From Ailanthus altissimus (taxonomy: Eukaryota > Streptophyta > Magnoliopsida > Sapindales > Simaroubaceae), in the NCBI GenBank assembly GCA_946807835.1, contig OX327684.1, positions 36,516,501-36,580,500 of the forward strand: a stretch of DNA of 64,000 bases, given 5' to 3'. The notes beneath the pieces were generated by a model, which saw only the letters and a list, made by a program, of their open reading frames with translations, made no database searches and had not been told where the DNA came from. Position 1 is the stretch's first letter. Every line of letters starts with the position of its first letter. Shown piece by piece: positions 35,560 through 47,922 of this stretch. Made by a program: the position numbers and the translations under genes.

Positions 35560-35935
35560 AAACCATTCATTATCACACCAAATTCAGTCTCTTAATCGGG
35601 ATCTTAACCCGATCAGATAATTACGACCATCGCCATTTCCTTCGCCTGGTCTACGGCATCCAATCATCTCCAACGGCTGACATAGACATAAAATTTGTCT
35701 TCTGCAAACTCAACAAAACTACGCAAAGGGTATCGTTTCACCATAAATGTTACGTTACAACAATATTATTATCAATATCAACAATAACAAAACTTACTTC
35801 TCTTCACTCCCAACAATTCTCTTTCGACGTTATGACTTTGTAGTGAAAGCTGGTGATGCTTTTATTAGACTAGCGCCATTATCTATGAAGCTTGAGCTAT
35901 TCCCTAGGTTTAACAAAATGGATATTTTGGAGAAT
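35560..35935 (+). pseudogene. Hexosyltransferase (galactosyltransferase-like) fragment, broken
   Basis: The plus strand reads LIGILTRSDNYDHRHFLRL, then VYGIQSS, DIDIKFVFCKL and KTTQRV (35,590-35,725). After a frameshift it reads MLRYNNIIINI, KTYFSSLPTIL, RRYDFVVKAGDAFIRLAPL (35,747-35,900). This order matches plant galactosyltransferase-family (GT31-like) proteins, where the block KADDD.FIRL holds the metal-binding DxD. Here that block reads KAGDAFIRL, so the motif is lost as well as the frame. N- and C-terminal parts are missing. The fragment lies about 100 bp outside the retrotransposon block. The assignment rests on remembered family blocks, not a search. Confidence 0.6.
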
Positions 35936-36661
35936 TAAAATCAAATTTAAAAAAAAAATTCAAAAAATGAGGTTTAAATTTAATAAAGTGAATTTTTTGA
36001 TAACTGAAATAAAAAATTAAAATATATTAATTTATAACTCAATTTAAAATTTTAAATTAATTGATAAATGTGTACTAAAGACAAAATTTTACAGATTTAT
36101 CTTACTGTGAATCCAATTCTGACATTCCTGCAAATAAAACGTAAGACCCCGAGGATAAGTTGGCGAGGAAATGGTTGAAAATGGAAAATAAAGCAAATAA
36201 TCGATTTTCTAATAAGTCAGCAATGTATGATTATCCGGGAACAAATGGTAGGTGCTTGCATGAGCTCATATCTGCTACCGTGGCAATTGAGAGACTTAAA
36301 AATTGGGATCAATGGTTACACGTGCTTCAATACTTTAATCTGACCAAAGGAATTCATCTCCCCAATCTGCAACAATAATTGATTTATTTACAACGATTTT
36401 ATAACCTCGAGTTTTAGCTGATTGTAATTTAACAATCTTCATTTCCGATTTAATTTGTTGATAGTAAAATGAAGAATATTTGCAATCAATTTCATTTTAT
36501 ATAAAAGTCACAAACCCGCTTGCTTTCTGACGCCATTCTATATACGAGCTAGTAGGCGTAAAACAAATATGTAATGGTTTCAGACTTTCAGCAGGACAAA
36601 GTTAAATGAGGAATATTTTTTCTCGGAAACAAGGAATGTTTTTTTTTTTAAGTACACTTGA

Positions 36662-36796
36662 GAGGTGAATGTACGGTATTGTGTGTGCATTATATGATAG
36701 GTGAATGTAAGGTATTGTGTGTGTGCGCGCGCACTACATGATAGGCGAATATAAAGTATTGTGTGTGTGCATATTATATGATAGATGAATGTGTGT
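36662..36796. repeat. Minisatellite, about 36-44 bp units, three and a half copies
   Basis: Units open AGG(T/C)GAAT.TA..GTATTGTGTGTG and end ATATGATAG or ACATGATAG. The TG/CG dinucleotide stretch inside each unit varies in length. Confidence 0.85.
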
Positions 36797-37130
36797 ATTT
36801 TAAATAATTTAAATATTGCATATTTTGTATATATCGTAATAAAATTAATATATATTAAAATAATTTTTTTATATTAATAAAATTATAAAATTTATTCTTA
36901 AAGCGTATTTTAAATCATTTTAATTAAAGACGTAATAGATTTTTATAAATTAAAATAATAACTTTATTTTTTAAGATATTTAAAGTAATTATTTACTTTT
37001 TTTTATATTTATTTCCTTTTTTCGGACACAAATAAAAAACCTAATTCTTACTTTCTTTTCTCTTAACTACATCCTTTTATATAATGCAATGTTTGTATTC
37101 TAATCAATCAAATGAAAAAATTATATTTGA

Positions 37131-37350
37131 CAAGTGTTAAAGGTTGACAAAACAAATACAATACTAAATATCATATATTTAAATCGGTGGTAAAAATGTA
37201 AATTTTAGCGGCAATTGTTTCGTTGAATACAGACCACCAACAAGTGTTAAAAGTTGACAAGACAAATATAATGCTAAGTGTCATATACTTTAATCGGTGA
37301 CAAAAATGTAAAGTTGAGTGGCAATTGTTTCATTGAATGCATGCCACCAG
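37131..37350. repeat. 110-bp tandem duplication
   Basis: CAAGTGTTAA at 37,131 and 37,241 opens two direct copies. Both contain GTTGACAA.ACAAATA and GGCAATTGTTTC.TTGAA and end in CCACCA(A/G). Several substitutions separate them. Confidence 0.9.
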
Positions 37351-37843
37351 TTACTTTGAAATTGAATCAAATTAATTTCCGATTGCCTTTGATTTTATTT
37401 GATAAATGAAAATCAAACATGTAGTCAAATTTTTTAATAAACCAATCAAATGCCACAAGCTTACATTAATATTTGATTTAATAAACCATGAACCAACACT
37501 TTATAATATATTTTATTAAATAAATGAACAAATTTATTAGAATAATTTTGATAGTCAAATACTGAATCAACAAGTGATAGCTTTGTTTAAATTTATTATT
37601 ATATTTTACTTTAAAATTGAATAATATTCAAATTTTAATAAACATAAAATATTTTTGATCAATAAAAATAAAACATGTAACCATTGCTTTTATTTCATCC
37701 AATAAAAAATAAACAAATATAAGATTTAGACTAATGGTCCAATAGTTTTATTCTTTTTTTTTTAAATAATTTTATCTATTAATACTCAAATTATTACATA
37801 TAAATTATTGACACAATTTGAGACATACATTAAGTAGATAAAA

Positions 37844-37864
37844 GTGTCAAGTTTTACTTGACAC
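37844..37864. repeat. Perfect 8-bp inverted repeat (hairpin)
   Basis: GTGTCAAG, a 5-base spacer TTTTA, then CTTGACAC. It is small and in AT-rich DNA, with no associated gene. Confidence 0.7.
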
Positions 37865-37939
37865 AATTTTAGATTTAACACTTAAACCTTAACTATTTCC
37901 CGAAAGATCCTAAAATAAATTCATATTTTTTTAAAAAAA

Positions 37940-39054
37940 AATCGGATCAAACAATTCAATCCAGTACAACCCGCGTGCTTAACGAGTTCACTTTATATAG
38001 TGAGATTCCCTAGGTTCACACCTATTTTATTTCACGAAATATTTTTGTAAATCTATAACCAATACCCCCCCACACGTTATGAATAATGCAAAATGACACG
38101 TTAAACCATACAAGTTAAGGTTAATCCATATTCGTACAATGCTTCCGTCATTGATATCTTGAAAGAGTATAGACATAGATCAACACCGTCAAGTCTTCTA
38201 TTGCTCAACCATAAACATATCTTTTTCGATTTATATTCCTGTAAATAATATCTACAAACTATTTTGCAATATTATTTATACCATAGAAAACTCGTTTCCG
38301 AATTTAATGCTTATGGCCATAAGACTTCTTGAAACACAACTTTAGAATATCTGGATATTTAAATCACCTATATGAGCTGACGGATCCCATGTTTACACTT
38401 ACCGAACTTCATGAACACTGAACTATACACAGTGACACCCAGTGGTCAGACCATGAAAGGTTATAACATGTAAGGAACCAAAGTATAGTGGATCACTCAC
38501 AAACTCACCGTGGTGCTCAGGTTAAGGGACTATGAATACTACTCAACTCGAGAAGACCCACAATTGACAGTTTTATGGGATATCCATTTGAGGTCTTCAT
38601 TGAGTCTTATTTCGTATTTAGTCTTCACTAAATACCTGTATATTTATACGAGCTCTGACTAAACTCATGATTTGCTAAGATTAACCATTTGGACTATCCA
38701 GATATAGACATACACTGATCTACATAAATCGATTCCACTCGACAAACTCTGCATCGGTGAAAATAAATAAAAAATATATAATTCGAGAACATACTTGCAC
38801 AATGACATTTTCTAACAACTCTTGCAACTATATAATTGTAAGTATATTCAAAGGTCTTTGTCATATTTCAGACAATATTCTAACTCTTTAAACTTGGTCT
38901 GAACTCATTTAGATCAATATAATGTCTGAAATGTTACAAGCATCTTATCGGATAAAATTAATTAGCGATTTAATGAAATAATTATTTGTTATATAAATAT
39001 GAAATGACAATATTCATATAAGAATGGGATGACACATAATCATAAATCCCAACA
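37940..39054 (-). mobile_element. Truncated LTR (family 1, copy C)
   Basis: The minus strand starts TGTTGGGATTTATGATTATGTGTCATCC at 39,054 in outline, comparable to the start of copy B. It carries the same landmarks through the CAATTCAATCCAGTAC segment near 37,948. Similarity fades below about 37,940, so the 3' part is lost or too diverged to see. No target duplication was found. Confidence 0.65.
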
Positions 39055-39059
39055 AAAAA

Positions 39060-40040
39060 ATGTATAGAAATAACTTTTTTTTAGCAAAAAATTATTTTAT
39101 TCACAAAATAAATTTATAAATTTTATTAACCACACACTTAATTTTCGGACCATTTTATTTTTTAAATATTTTACATTTTCTTCTCATATGTTATTTAAAA
39201 TTTTAATTCAAAACACACTTTAAAATTAGTAAATTTGAAATAAAATATGTTAAAAATTAGTAAATTTGATTGAAAATGATTGAAAAATTATAAAAAATGA
39301 ACAAAATTGAACCAAAAAAGTTAGAGATAAAGTTGAAGCACAGGTTTCGCACCCTCCCTGCGCCTTTCTCGTGCGCTAGACGAGGCGTGAGTTGGGGTCT
39401 AGCGTCACGCCTCACGCGTAACAAACGACACGAGGCCCCATCCTGCACTTCGTGTAAAAAGTTTTAGATTTTTTCCATTATTTGTATCATCAATTTCTTA
39501 TTTTTTTTATTTTTTATAGATTAAATCATATTTGTTTTTAATTTATAGAGTATTTTTTTCATATTTATTTGGACAATAACAATTTTTTTTAATTAATTTG
39601 TAGCTCAAATTACAAGTAATTGCTATATTTGATTTCACCGAATTTTGTAATTTTTTTTTAATTTTTCAGCTGATTTCACTGACAACTACACATTTGCAAC
39701 CTATATTACTAAAAATTTATTCATTTTCATCAATTTCTTACAAAACAATCAATAAATAAAAAAATAAAAAAAACTCACCAATTTAGCCAATTTTAAAATT
39801 TTAACCAATCAAATTAATATTTTAATATTTATAATTTTATTAAATAAAACTACCGATCTATTTATTTTTAGATTTTTTTAATAATTTATTAAGAGTTTCT
39901 ATAAAATTTTAAAGGGAACGTAGAATAATGACGAGGGTAAAGTGTTCCTAAAATAACGTGTTTGGTTAATAAAAATCACAATTTTACTGTTTTTTTTTAT
40001 TATTTTCGGACAATTCCCGTGATAGTTTTATCCAATCCGT
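39060..40040. other. AT-rich DNA with a GC-rich island (39,345-39,455)
   Basis: The island, about 110 bp, has repeated GAGGCGTGAG/GCGTCACGCCTCACGCG motifs and is surrounded by A/T runs. No gene is seen. It leads into the VAD1-like promoter. Confidence 0.5.
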
Positions 40041-40047
40041 ATAACGC

Positions 40048-40092
40048 CACGTGTAATTATAGTCAATATCTTCGTTAGCAATGAAGTTGACT
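40048..40092 (+). promoter_or_regulatory. G-box and two W-box cores upstream of the VAD1-like gene
   Basis: CACGTG at 40,048-40,053, a reverse W-box core (AGTCAA) at 40,061-40,066, and a forward TTGACT at 40,087-40,092 lie within 45 bp, about 180-220 bp before the start codon. W-boxes bind WRKY factors and G-boxes bind bZIP/bHLH factors. Function is inferred from motif and position only. Confidence 0.45.
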
Positions 40093-40269
40093 GAAACTCG
40101 ACTCAAAAACGTCGGTTCCACTTTTTGTCCGTTGCAGCACCAACCACCGTCATTGTAATTGACGCGTTGGCTATTCCGATATTCTTATTTTTCGTCGTTC
40201 AATTCTGCCTCCAAAAATTCTCAGATCTTTCTCCTTTTTTTTTTCTCCCGCTGTATATATACGCGCGTA

Positions 40270-43200
40270 ATGGCAGAGTTCTCTGCCAGCCCGGAGAGGA
40301 TCAGCTTATCTGGACATATGGACCCGTCTCCCTCGCGATTACCATCTGACTTGTCGTCGGAAGCGTCGTCCCCGGCGAACGTTTCATCCCCCGCCAACTG
40401 GCCCGATCGCAGTGTTCAGCTTAATTCTTCACCGAACCATAATAAAGACGTTGAAATTCAGGTTCAATATTATATGTTTGTCTTGTATTTTGTTCGGTGG
40501 CGTTGTTTGTTTTAAGATCTTGTCTGTTTGGTTGCAGAGCAAAGGTTTGTGTAATAAAGAGAATTAATTAAAGCTGATATATGTCTTACCTTTTGTTTTT
40601 GGATATCCACTGAAACGATACAATGTTTTTCCTGAGCTGATTCCAGCATTTGATCTTCTTTTATGCTTAAATATTTTAATGAAAAGACCCTTGAGTCATT
40701 GATTTTTCTTTTTTATTGTTCAAATTCTTATGGATACTGTTAATATGTATTTTGTTTATTCAGATATGTTGTGAACATTATGGATACAAGCTCACATGAT
40801 TTTATGTTTCAGACATTAAAAAGTGAAGAGTACCGGCAATTGTTTCGTCTTCCACTTGACGAAGTGAGTGATTTTAGGTTATTTAAGAAAAGTAAATAGA
40901 ACATAAATGTAAAGCAGATGTTACTCGTAGAACTTTTTTTATCCACATATGTGGCGCTGAATTTAATTCTCTGAACGATTGATCTATTAGGCGTGTTTAA
41001 AATTTTAGCTTATCCTTCTTTTTTTTTATTATTATAGGTTCTTGTTCAAGATTTCAACTGTGCATTCCAGGAGAGTATTCTTCTTCAGGTAATGTTGATT
41101 TTAAAATGATTGCTGTTGTGTGTTTGGAGTCGCTTGTGTTACTTGAAAGCTGCTTTGATTGCTGCACTTTTGTGGTGTGTGCGCCATATTTTGCCTCCCT
41201 ATTTATAAAAGATGGATTTGTGAATCCTGTCTCAGCAAGTTTGATTTCATCACAATTTTTTTTTTTGGGTTTGATACGCCCTTGTAACTTTGGCTGGCAT
41301 GGTTTCCAATCATGTGTCTTACCCGGTCGTTTCATATTATTAACTTGTTGTAGGGGCATATGTACCTGTTTGTCCATTATGTTTGTTTTTACGCCAACAT
41401 ATTTGGATTTGAGACAAAGGTAATTTGAAGAATCAGTTTGATATTGCTAGTTGAAATTCATTATTGTCAATATCAGTTGTGTCTTGGAATTTTTGATGAG
41501 TTTATGCTCCAGAAAATTATCCCATTCCATGAAATTACAACTGTTAGAAGAGCAAAGACAGCCGGGATCTTCCCTAACGCAATAGAAATTTTTGCTGGAG
41601 GGAGAAAGGTAGTGCTATGACTTGAGTATTACTTGTCCTATATTATATATTTTTTTGGGATGTCTTATAAGTTGGTGCCTGAATATTGTTTGCTTACTTC
41701 AAAATTTCAGAACAGCTGAAAGGCCTAAACCCTCTTATTGTTTTGACAGTACTTCTTTGCATCATTTCTGTCCCGGGATGAAGCATTCAAGCTCATTTAT
41801 GATGGATGGTTACAGCATGGCAACACTTCCCATTCAGTTGCAGAACAGCAGGTACGTGGCATCATTTGTCTGGATGTGAATTTTGGTAAACATTGGAGTT
41901 ATTTGTGTGAGCAATCCTGAACCCTGACCTTATAAGTGTAACAGATAATTTATTTTTGTTATTTGACCATATTTTCAGAATATCTATACTACACAATTTT
42001 CATGAAATTCTATGACGTCATTCATAAAATGACACGACGTGTTGAGCACATCTTAATGTAATAAGTGTGCTGTTATATTGTTGAGCTTTTGCAAATTCTA
42101 GGTTTTAGTGTTGTAACCAAGGGATGAGTCTATTCATTTAATGTACCTCTTATTGACTCTTAGTGTCAGACACGTTGTGTTTAGCATTTTTATTTTTTTG
42201 TTTTGTGGTTTGTTACCTTTCTCTTACTTGTGATCTTACCTCAGGATTCATCATCTGAAACTAGCAGCCTACAGAATGGACCTGTTGTGATTGAAAAGGT
42301 CAACAGCTTTAATGATCCCATTACTGTATCGAATCCTATTAAAAGGTACTGTATAAGCTAGATTAGTTTATGTTGGTTTTGATGTTTCTGTTAAATATCC
42401 TCTATCATGTATCTGGTACAGGAAAGAGGATATCTTAAGTGATCCTAAGCTTCCGCCTAATGTTGAAAATGATTCATCAACAACACATATGGAAATACAA
42501 GAAGATAATGTGGAGCAGGATGGTGAACTGGTTCTAAATACTGACACTTCATGTTCAGAAAAGACTTGGTCATGGAAGATACAGAATCCTGATGCGCCTA
42601 AGAGTTAGTCAATTAACACTTCTAGATCTTTGATTGCGACCTTTCTTTTATACTAATATAGTTTCTGTTTCTTATCAAAAGAATTTTTCAACTTGTGTTG
42701 CGTAATGCCATTGACCAACTCAAGATCAAGTGATCTTTGGGGGCATCTTGGGAGAGCTCTTTGGGGTTTATAGAATTATCTCTAGTGTCTTTTGGAAATG
42801 GGTAGGATATGCACTCAATTGACAGATTGGATGAAGATCGTGTTGAAGGATTCCATTTGAATTGTTGTTTGGTAATTGTGGTTATGGCTTCACGCTTGAG
42901 ATCTTGAGATAATCTTTTGTGTGACCTTTCCAGTTTTCTGATGCAATTCTTAACCGTTACAGTTTAGTAGTTATTATGGAGCTTGGTTTCACTGGGTATT
43001 GTAAGGATCTTCATTGCTTTGTAGTGCCCCAGTGTGGTTGCCTAATGACAGTGTTGAACTGATCTCGTAGCCTGTCTACAGTAGCTCTTACAGTGGATTA
43101 AAATTAGGGGAAATTATTAGTTAAGGTTTTTAGGTTATTGAAGAATTTTTTTAAAGTTTTGTAACTTGATTTCCGTTTAATAGACTAAAGTTGAAGGAAT

Positions 43201-46200
43201 AGAAGTCAAAGATTACTCGTGAGATAAAATGCATTAATCTGTGGGCACAGAAATTGGTTGGTTTGCATGTTGATTTGTGGTTACTGTTGACCCAAAACAT
43301 GGTATTTTTGGGTTTCTGAAGATGCAAGAAAGAGCGGTGTGATATTTGGAAATGTTTTGAGGATCTCTATCCTTTATTACCTATTATTTAAAATTCTTAT
43401 GTAGATAAGGGTTGGATTATTGAAGACGTCATTTACAAGTTTAGAAAGAGTTCGGAAGTAGGTATTGCTGTGGGTTGGAAATAATTGTATATCAAATAGA
43501 ACAAGTTTGGTTCCTAATCAATTGCTGCGTATAGACTGTTGGCATACTTAATTTTGTTGTATGGTGTATATTGCTTTTGTCATTCTGCACAAATTCTTTT
43601 AAGATGGAATGCATTTCTGCTTATAACTTTTTCTTATTAATTTTTTTTAAAAGAGCCTTGTTAATTTGAATTGGCCATGCTGACATGCAGTCCCAGAATG
43701 TTATACGAAGGTTACAGAATCCAAGTTTCAGGTAATTTCACATTTTCATGTTATCATATATGCACTGAGTTTTACCATATCAACTAGTTTTAATTAGCAG
43801 GTTGGAGAATTGATCTATTTTTTGGTTTTCTAACTTCTTCTTTATGGACTGCAGATGAAGGTAGAGGAGTTCTTTAATTTGTTTTTTTCAGATGCAGCTG
43901 TTAAGTTTATCGAATCATTTCATAGAAAATGCGGAGATAAAGGTAGAGTCTTTCGTACTCATGGAACATTTATTTGCAAAGTCATTTATAGTTTCTACTT
44001 TCAGTGATTTTTATTATGTTGGTTAAGGCATTATCTTATACTTTTACCTAATTTTACTTGGTGCTTTTCAGAATTTAAGTGCACGTCATGGCGCAAACAT
44101 GACGAATTTGGGCATGCCCGTGATGTGTCATTTCAACATCCAATAAAACTCTATTTTGGTATGAATTGATATGCTTTTATAAGTTTATTTTTGTAATGGA
44201 TGAACGATTAATTTAAGTGGTCTACAGATTTTACTATTTTGCGATCCCATATTCTTTAGTACTAATCTTTTTTGTTTCAATAAGGTGCTAAATTTGGTAG
44301 CTGCCAGGAGTTCCAGAAATTTCGAGTTCACAGAAACAGGTTTGCATACCTGTGTTGTCATTATTTTATCACTTAGCTTTTCTTTAAGATATTAATGAAC
44401 TACTTTATATCATGTGAAAGACATCTAATATCATGTCATTACTAAGCATTCCTATATATGATGATGTTGTTTCCATAAAAGAGTGCACTATGACTTGCCT
44501 CCTTTCTCTTAGTTTTGACTTTTTTCATTGTTATTACTGTTTTATGATTACACTGGAGTCGTACAGAGATTAAACTCCCTTTCTAGGGGAAAATGATCTT
44601 TACTTGTGTGAGAATTTTCTCCTGAAAATGGGAAACAAGCCTTTTGTTATTTTTTTAAATCAGATTAAAGTTACAAATGAATGGCTTAAGGATTAGAGAA
44701 ATTTATAGTAGATGGCTCTTCGAACCTTTTGAAGCCAGTTGAAGCTTAAAGCTTAAGTTCTTCCCGTCAAAGTTACACATTGCTCTGTGTATTTTGGTAT
44801 ATACTTAAATTAGGTCTACTAGAACTAATATTCATTGGTTGTCTCATTGTTCCTTTTGTGTATCCACTAGTTACTGTTCTTTGTCTCGCTCTAATTCTCC
44901 TCTCTTCTTTCTTTTAAATTCTCAAGCATAAGTTATCCTAGATATTTCTGCAGTATATGATGTAGCTGCGTTACCAATATGTTTGTGATTCTTGACATTC
45001 TGACCCTTTTTTTTTGTTCTCACAGTCATTTGGTTATTGAGACATCACAGGAGATTAATGATGTACCTTATGGGGATTATTTTCGTGTAGAGGTACAGGC
45101 TATAGTCAAGAGATTTTGATATTAATATGTAACTTTAATACGTTCTACCATGCTTAGAATATTATTTGATGTATAGTTCATAAGTTTATAGAGTCAATTT
45201 CTTTAAGGAATCAAAAGCTTTTCCATGCATATTCTTGTTGCTACAATATTCTCAATGGCTGTATAGCAAACTGAGTCGTCATCCTAGGAAAATAATTGAT
45301 TTATAATTATGTAAATAAAAACTTTTAACTATGTCTGAGAAAGAATAATTTATGCCGTTATAAATGATATTTTATGCATGAAAATTAGTACAGTATTCTA
45401 AATTCTGTGACTGGCAGTTGTTCCAGAACCTTCTTGGACTTTAAAAGTGTTTTTGTGATTCTTTTTTTATCCTAAAAAAAAGAGATATCTTTTATGAAGT
45501 TCTTCTTTCAAGTTTAAGATCTCTGAATTCACCAGACATTCTCACTGAATGTGCCTTCTATATCGTGTATTAGGCACTTTGGGATGTTGAAAGAGATGAC
45601 AATGAATCTAAAGAAGGATGCATTTTGCGGGTGTATGTGAATGTGGCATTTAGTAAGAAAACTGTTTGGAAAGGTTTGCCCCTGCTTATTATATGTTTTC
45701 TTTTGTTTTTTCTTTGGCCATAGATGCCTATGATAGTATCATAGACTTATAATGTTCTGTTACGTGCGATACTGTCAATCTGATTCACATTGAAATAGTC
45801 ACTGAAGCAATCTGCTTGTAACTGGCGTTATATTTTCTGCTTTCTCCACTTCTCATGGCACGCCTATGTACTTTGACTTGCAGTTCATGAATTAGATCAC
45901 AATTTATTAGTTAAACTGCAGTTATTTTATGAATTCGGTTGACTATAAGAAAGACGGGCGTACCTTTATGGCTGAAAGTAAAATACTCAAGATAATGGAG
46001 TAATTACATTGATTTGGTTGCTTGCCACCGAAAGCTGATGATCCGAGAGTCAGATTGCAAATGTACTATGTATACCAAAACATGAAAGGGGAAAGTCTTG
46101 GTGGATCAGCTGTTTTTGTTGTATCTTAGTTTCTCTACGAGTGAGAAAATAAAAAATGGGAAAACATTGTTTGCAGCTTCCAAAGTTTAGAGTTGAAGTC

Positions 46201-47922
46201 AGAATGGTTTCTTAATTAATTTCTGAATCTGTATGACATATGGTGATATGAGCAACCAATTGAGCAAATCATTGACAATAATTTTGGCTGGAGCATAAAA
46301 TGATTCTTGAAAACCCTAGGGCAAAGGTGGTCTAATTTTATTTCATATTTTTGGGGTGGCTCTTGTTGGCTGGGCTTTGATCTCCAGTCTTTGTTTTGCA
46401 GGCTAGATAAAATAGATTGTACTCTGAATTTCTTTGAAACTTGAAATTGAAATTTATGCTAAGTTGGTATATGTTTTTTTATTTTTTGAAACAAAGTTGG
46501 TAATGTTACAGGAAAAATAGTGCAGTTTACTTTGGAAGAATGTCGAGATGCTTATGCAATATGGTTAAGCATGGTATTATTTTCTTGTTTTGATGATTTA
46601 TGTTGAATTGCATTTGATCACCTGATGTGGACATCACTTGACAGTTACCTTATCTTCAGGCACATGATGTGTTGAAGCAGAAGAACCTTGAAAACAAGGA
46701 AGGTTGGATTGTGGTAGATAGTGGTATTTAGACAAATTTCTTTTAGCATATGCTATTCATGCTATGGGTGGGGGTTGCATAATTGGGTTACTGACATAAT
46801 TAATCATATTGTCAATGGTTTGAAACAGAGGAAGGTCGTGCTGCTAGTACAATGCAGAATGGTGATGATCATTTTGAAAGGGAAGTGAATACTGGGGAAT
46901 CTTCAGAAAGGTTATGCAACACAGATAACGAGATAAGGACATTACCGCTGACAGATCCATTGAATGCTAACCAAAGAGTTGACAATTTCTTGCCTGGAAG
47001 TTTGCTCAACAATGCATACATTGCATGTCTACTAAGAGAATCTATGACAAAATTCTGTTCTTTTGTGAAAGGCCAAAGTCGTGTTACCTTAATCCTAGTC
47101 ATTGCTTTTGCCGTGATCTTCCTGATGCAGGTATGCGGTTTGGAATAACAAAATCTTAAAGAATTATGAAAAAGCACATGAATTTTCATGACATGAAATG
47201 ATGTCAATGATAGAGCCAGTACTGAGATATTGTTGATTATGATAATTGACCTTAACCTATGATCAGGTGGCTAAAATCTTAATTACATAATGCCAACTCC
47301 ATAGGAGTTAATTATTCTGATAGGGTATCTCTGCAGATGTAGTTTGAATAGCATTGCAACTTCCAACTCAGTGAATAAATATCTTGCAAACTATTTTCCA
47401 CTTCCTTACATCCATCAACCTTTTTCTCATTCCACCAATTATCTTATTGGCTTTTATTCATGATCCCGTTATGCTTAGTTTTCCTAGATTTTACCTCCTC
47501 TCTGGTCATTCTTGTGTTGATGCAAATGAACTTTGGTCTAATTTACGTATTTTTTCTTTACTCTCTTAACAGTATATATTGTGCTCCGTTTGTTCCTATA
47601 ATTGATTTTCGCATCAGCTTCCTGTATCATTTGTGAGGCATGAACTAGAGTGTATTTTGCCATTAATTAATTTTATTATCAGGTGAGCATACTTGTGCTG
47701 TTAAATAGACCCCAACACATCCATGTGGCATCTCCACCAGATTACATAGGTGGCATTGTAGGAGAAAGATCAGGTGAACCCATGGCTTGGTTGGAAAAGC
47801 GGTTGCATTACCTTAAAGACGAGATGCTCATGGTTGAGGCTCGGCTGGAGAGGATGTGGCATGAGCATGCAGTATTGAAAGCTCATCTTAAAGACCTAGA
47901 GCAACTTCGTAAGCGTCAATAA
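40270..47922 (+). CDS. VAD1: GRAM-VASt domain membrane protein (VAD1-like)
   Basis: Eighteen exons with GT-AG borders join in frame to 641 residues. Exons: 40270-40461, 40813-40863, 41038-41088, 41354-41419, 41513-41608, 41750-41851, 42245-42345, 42422-42603, 43691-43731, 43855-43942, 44072-44158, 44285-44339, 45026-45092, 45574-45673, 46512-46573, 46660-46702, 46829-47130, 47683-47922. Residues 1-64 are Ser/Pro-rich. A GRAM domain follows (about 65-190, EEYRQLFRLP...FNCAFQ...HMYLFVHYVCFYA...KIIPFHEI). Then comes an acidic linker and a VASt lipid-binding domain (about 280-460, with SWRKHDEFGHARDVSF and a GDYFRVEALWDVE stretch). A transmembrane segment lies near 545-568 and a C-terminal coiled coil follows. 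This is the layout of VASCULAR ASSOCIATED DEATH 1, a regulator of cell death and defence, and more broadly of sterol-transfer GRAM proteins at membrane contacts. No breaks are seen. The W-boxes upstream fit defence control. Confidence 0.9.

Larger units (their letters stand above)
35945..37940. other. AT-rich intergenic DNA with minisatellites
   Basis: Apart from the repeats listed separately, nothing is recognised. A 72-residue frame at 36,160-36,378 has no known domain. Confidence 0.5.

Noticed and set aside
40159..40515. 118-codon frame overlapping the first VAD1-like exon
   Set aside because: Its downstream half is the real exon 1 plus intron read-through, and its upstream half is leader. 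The ATG at 40,270 is the better start.
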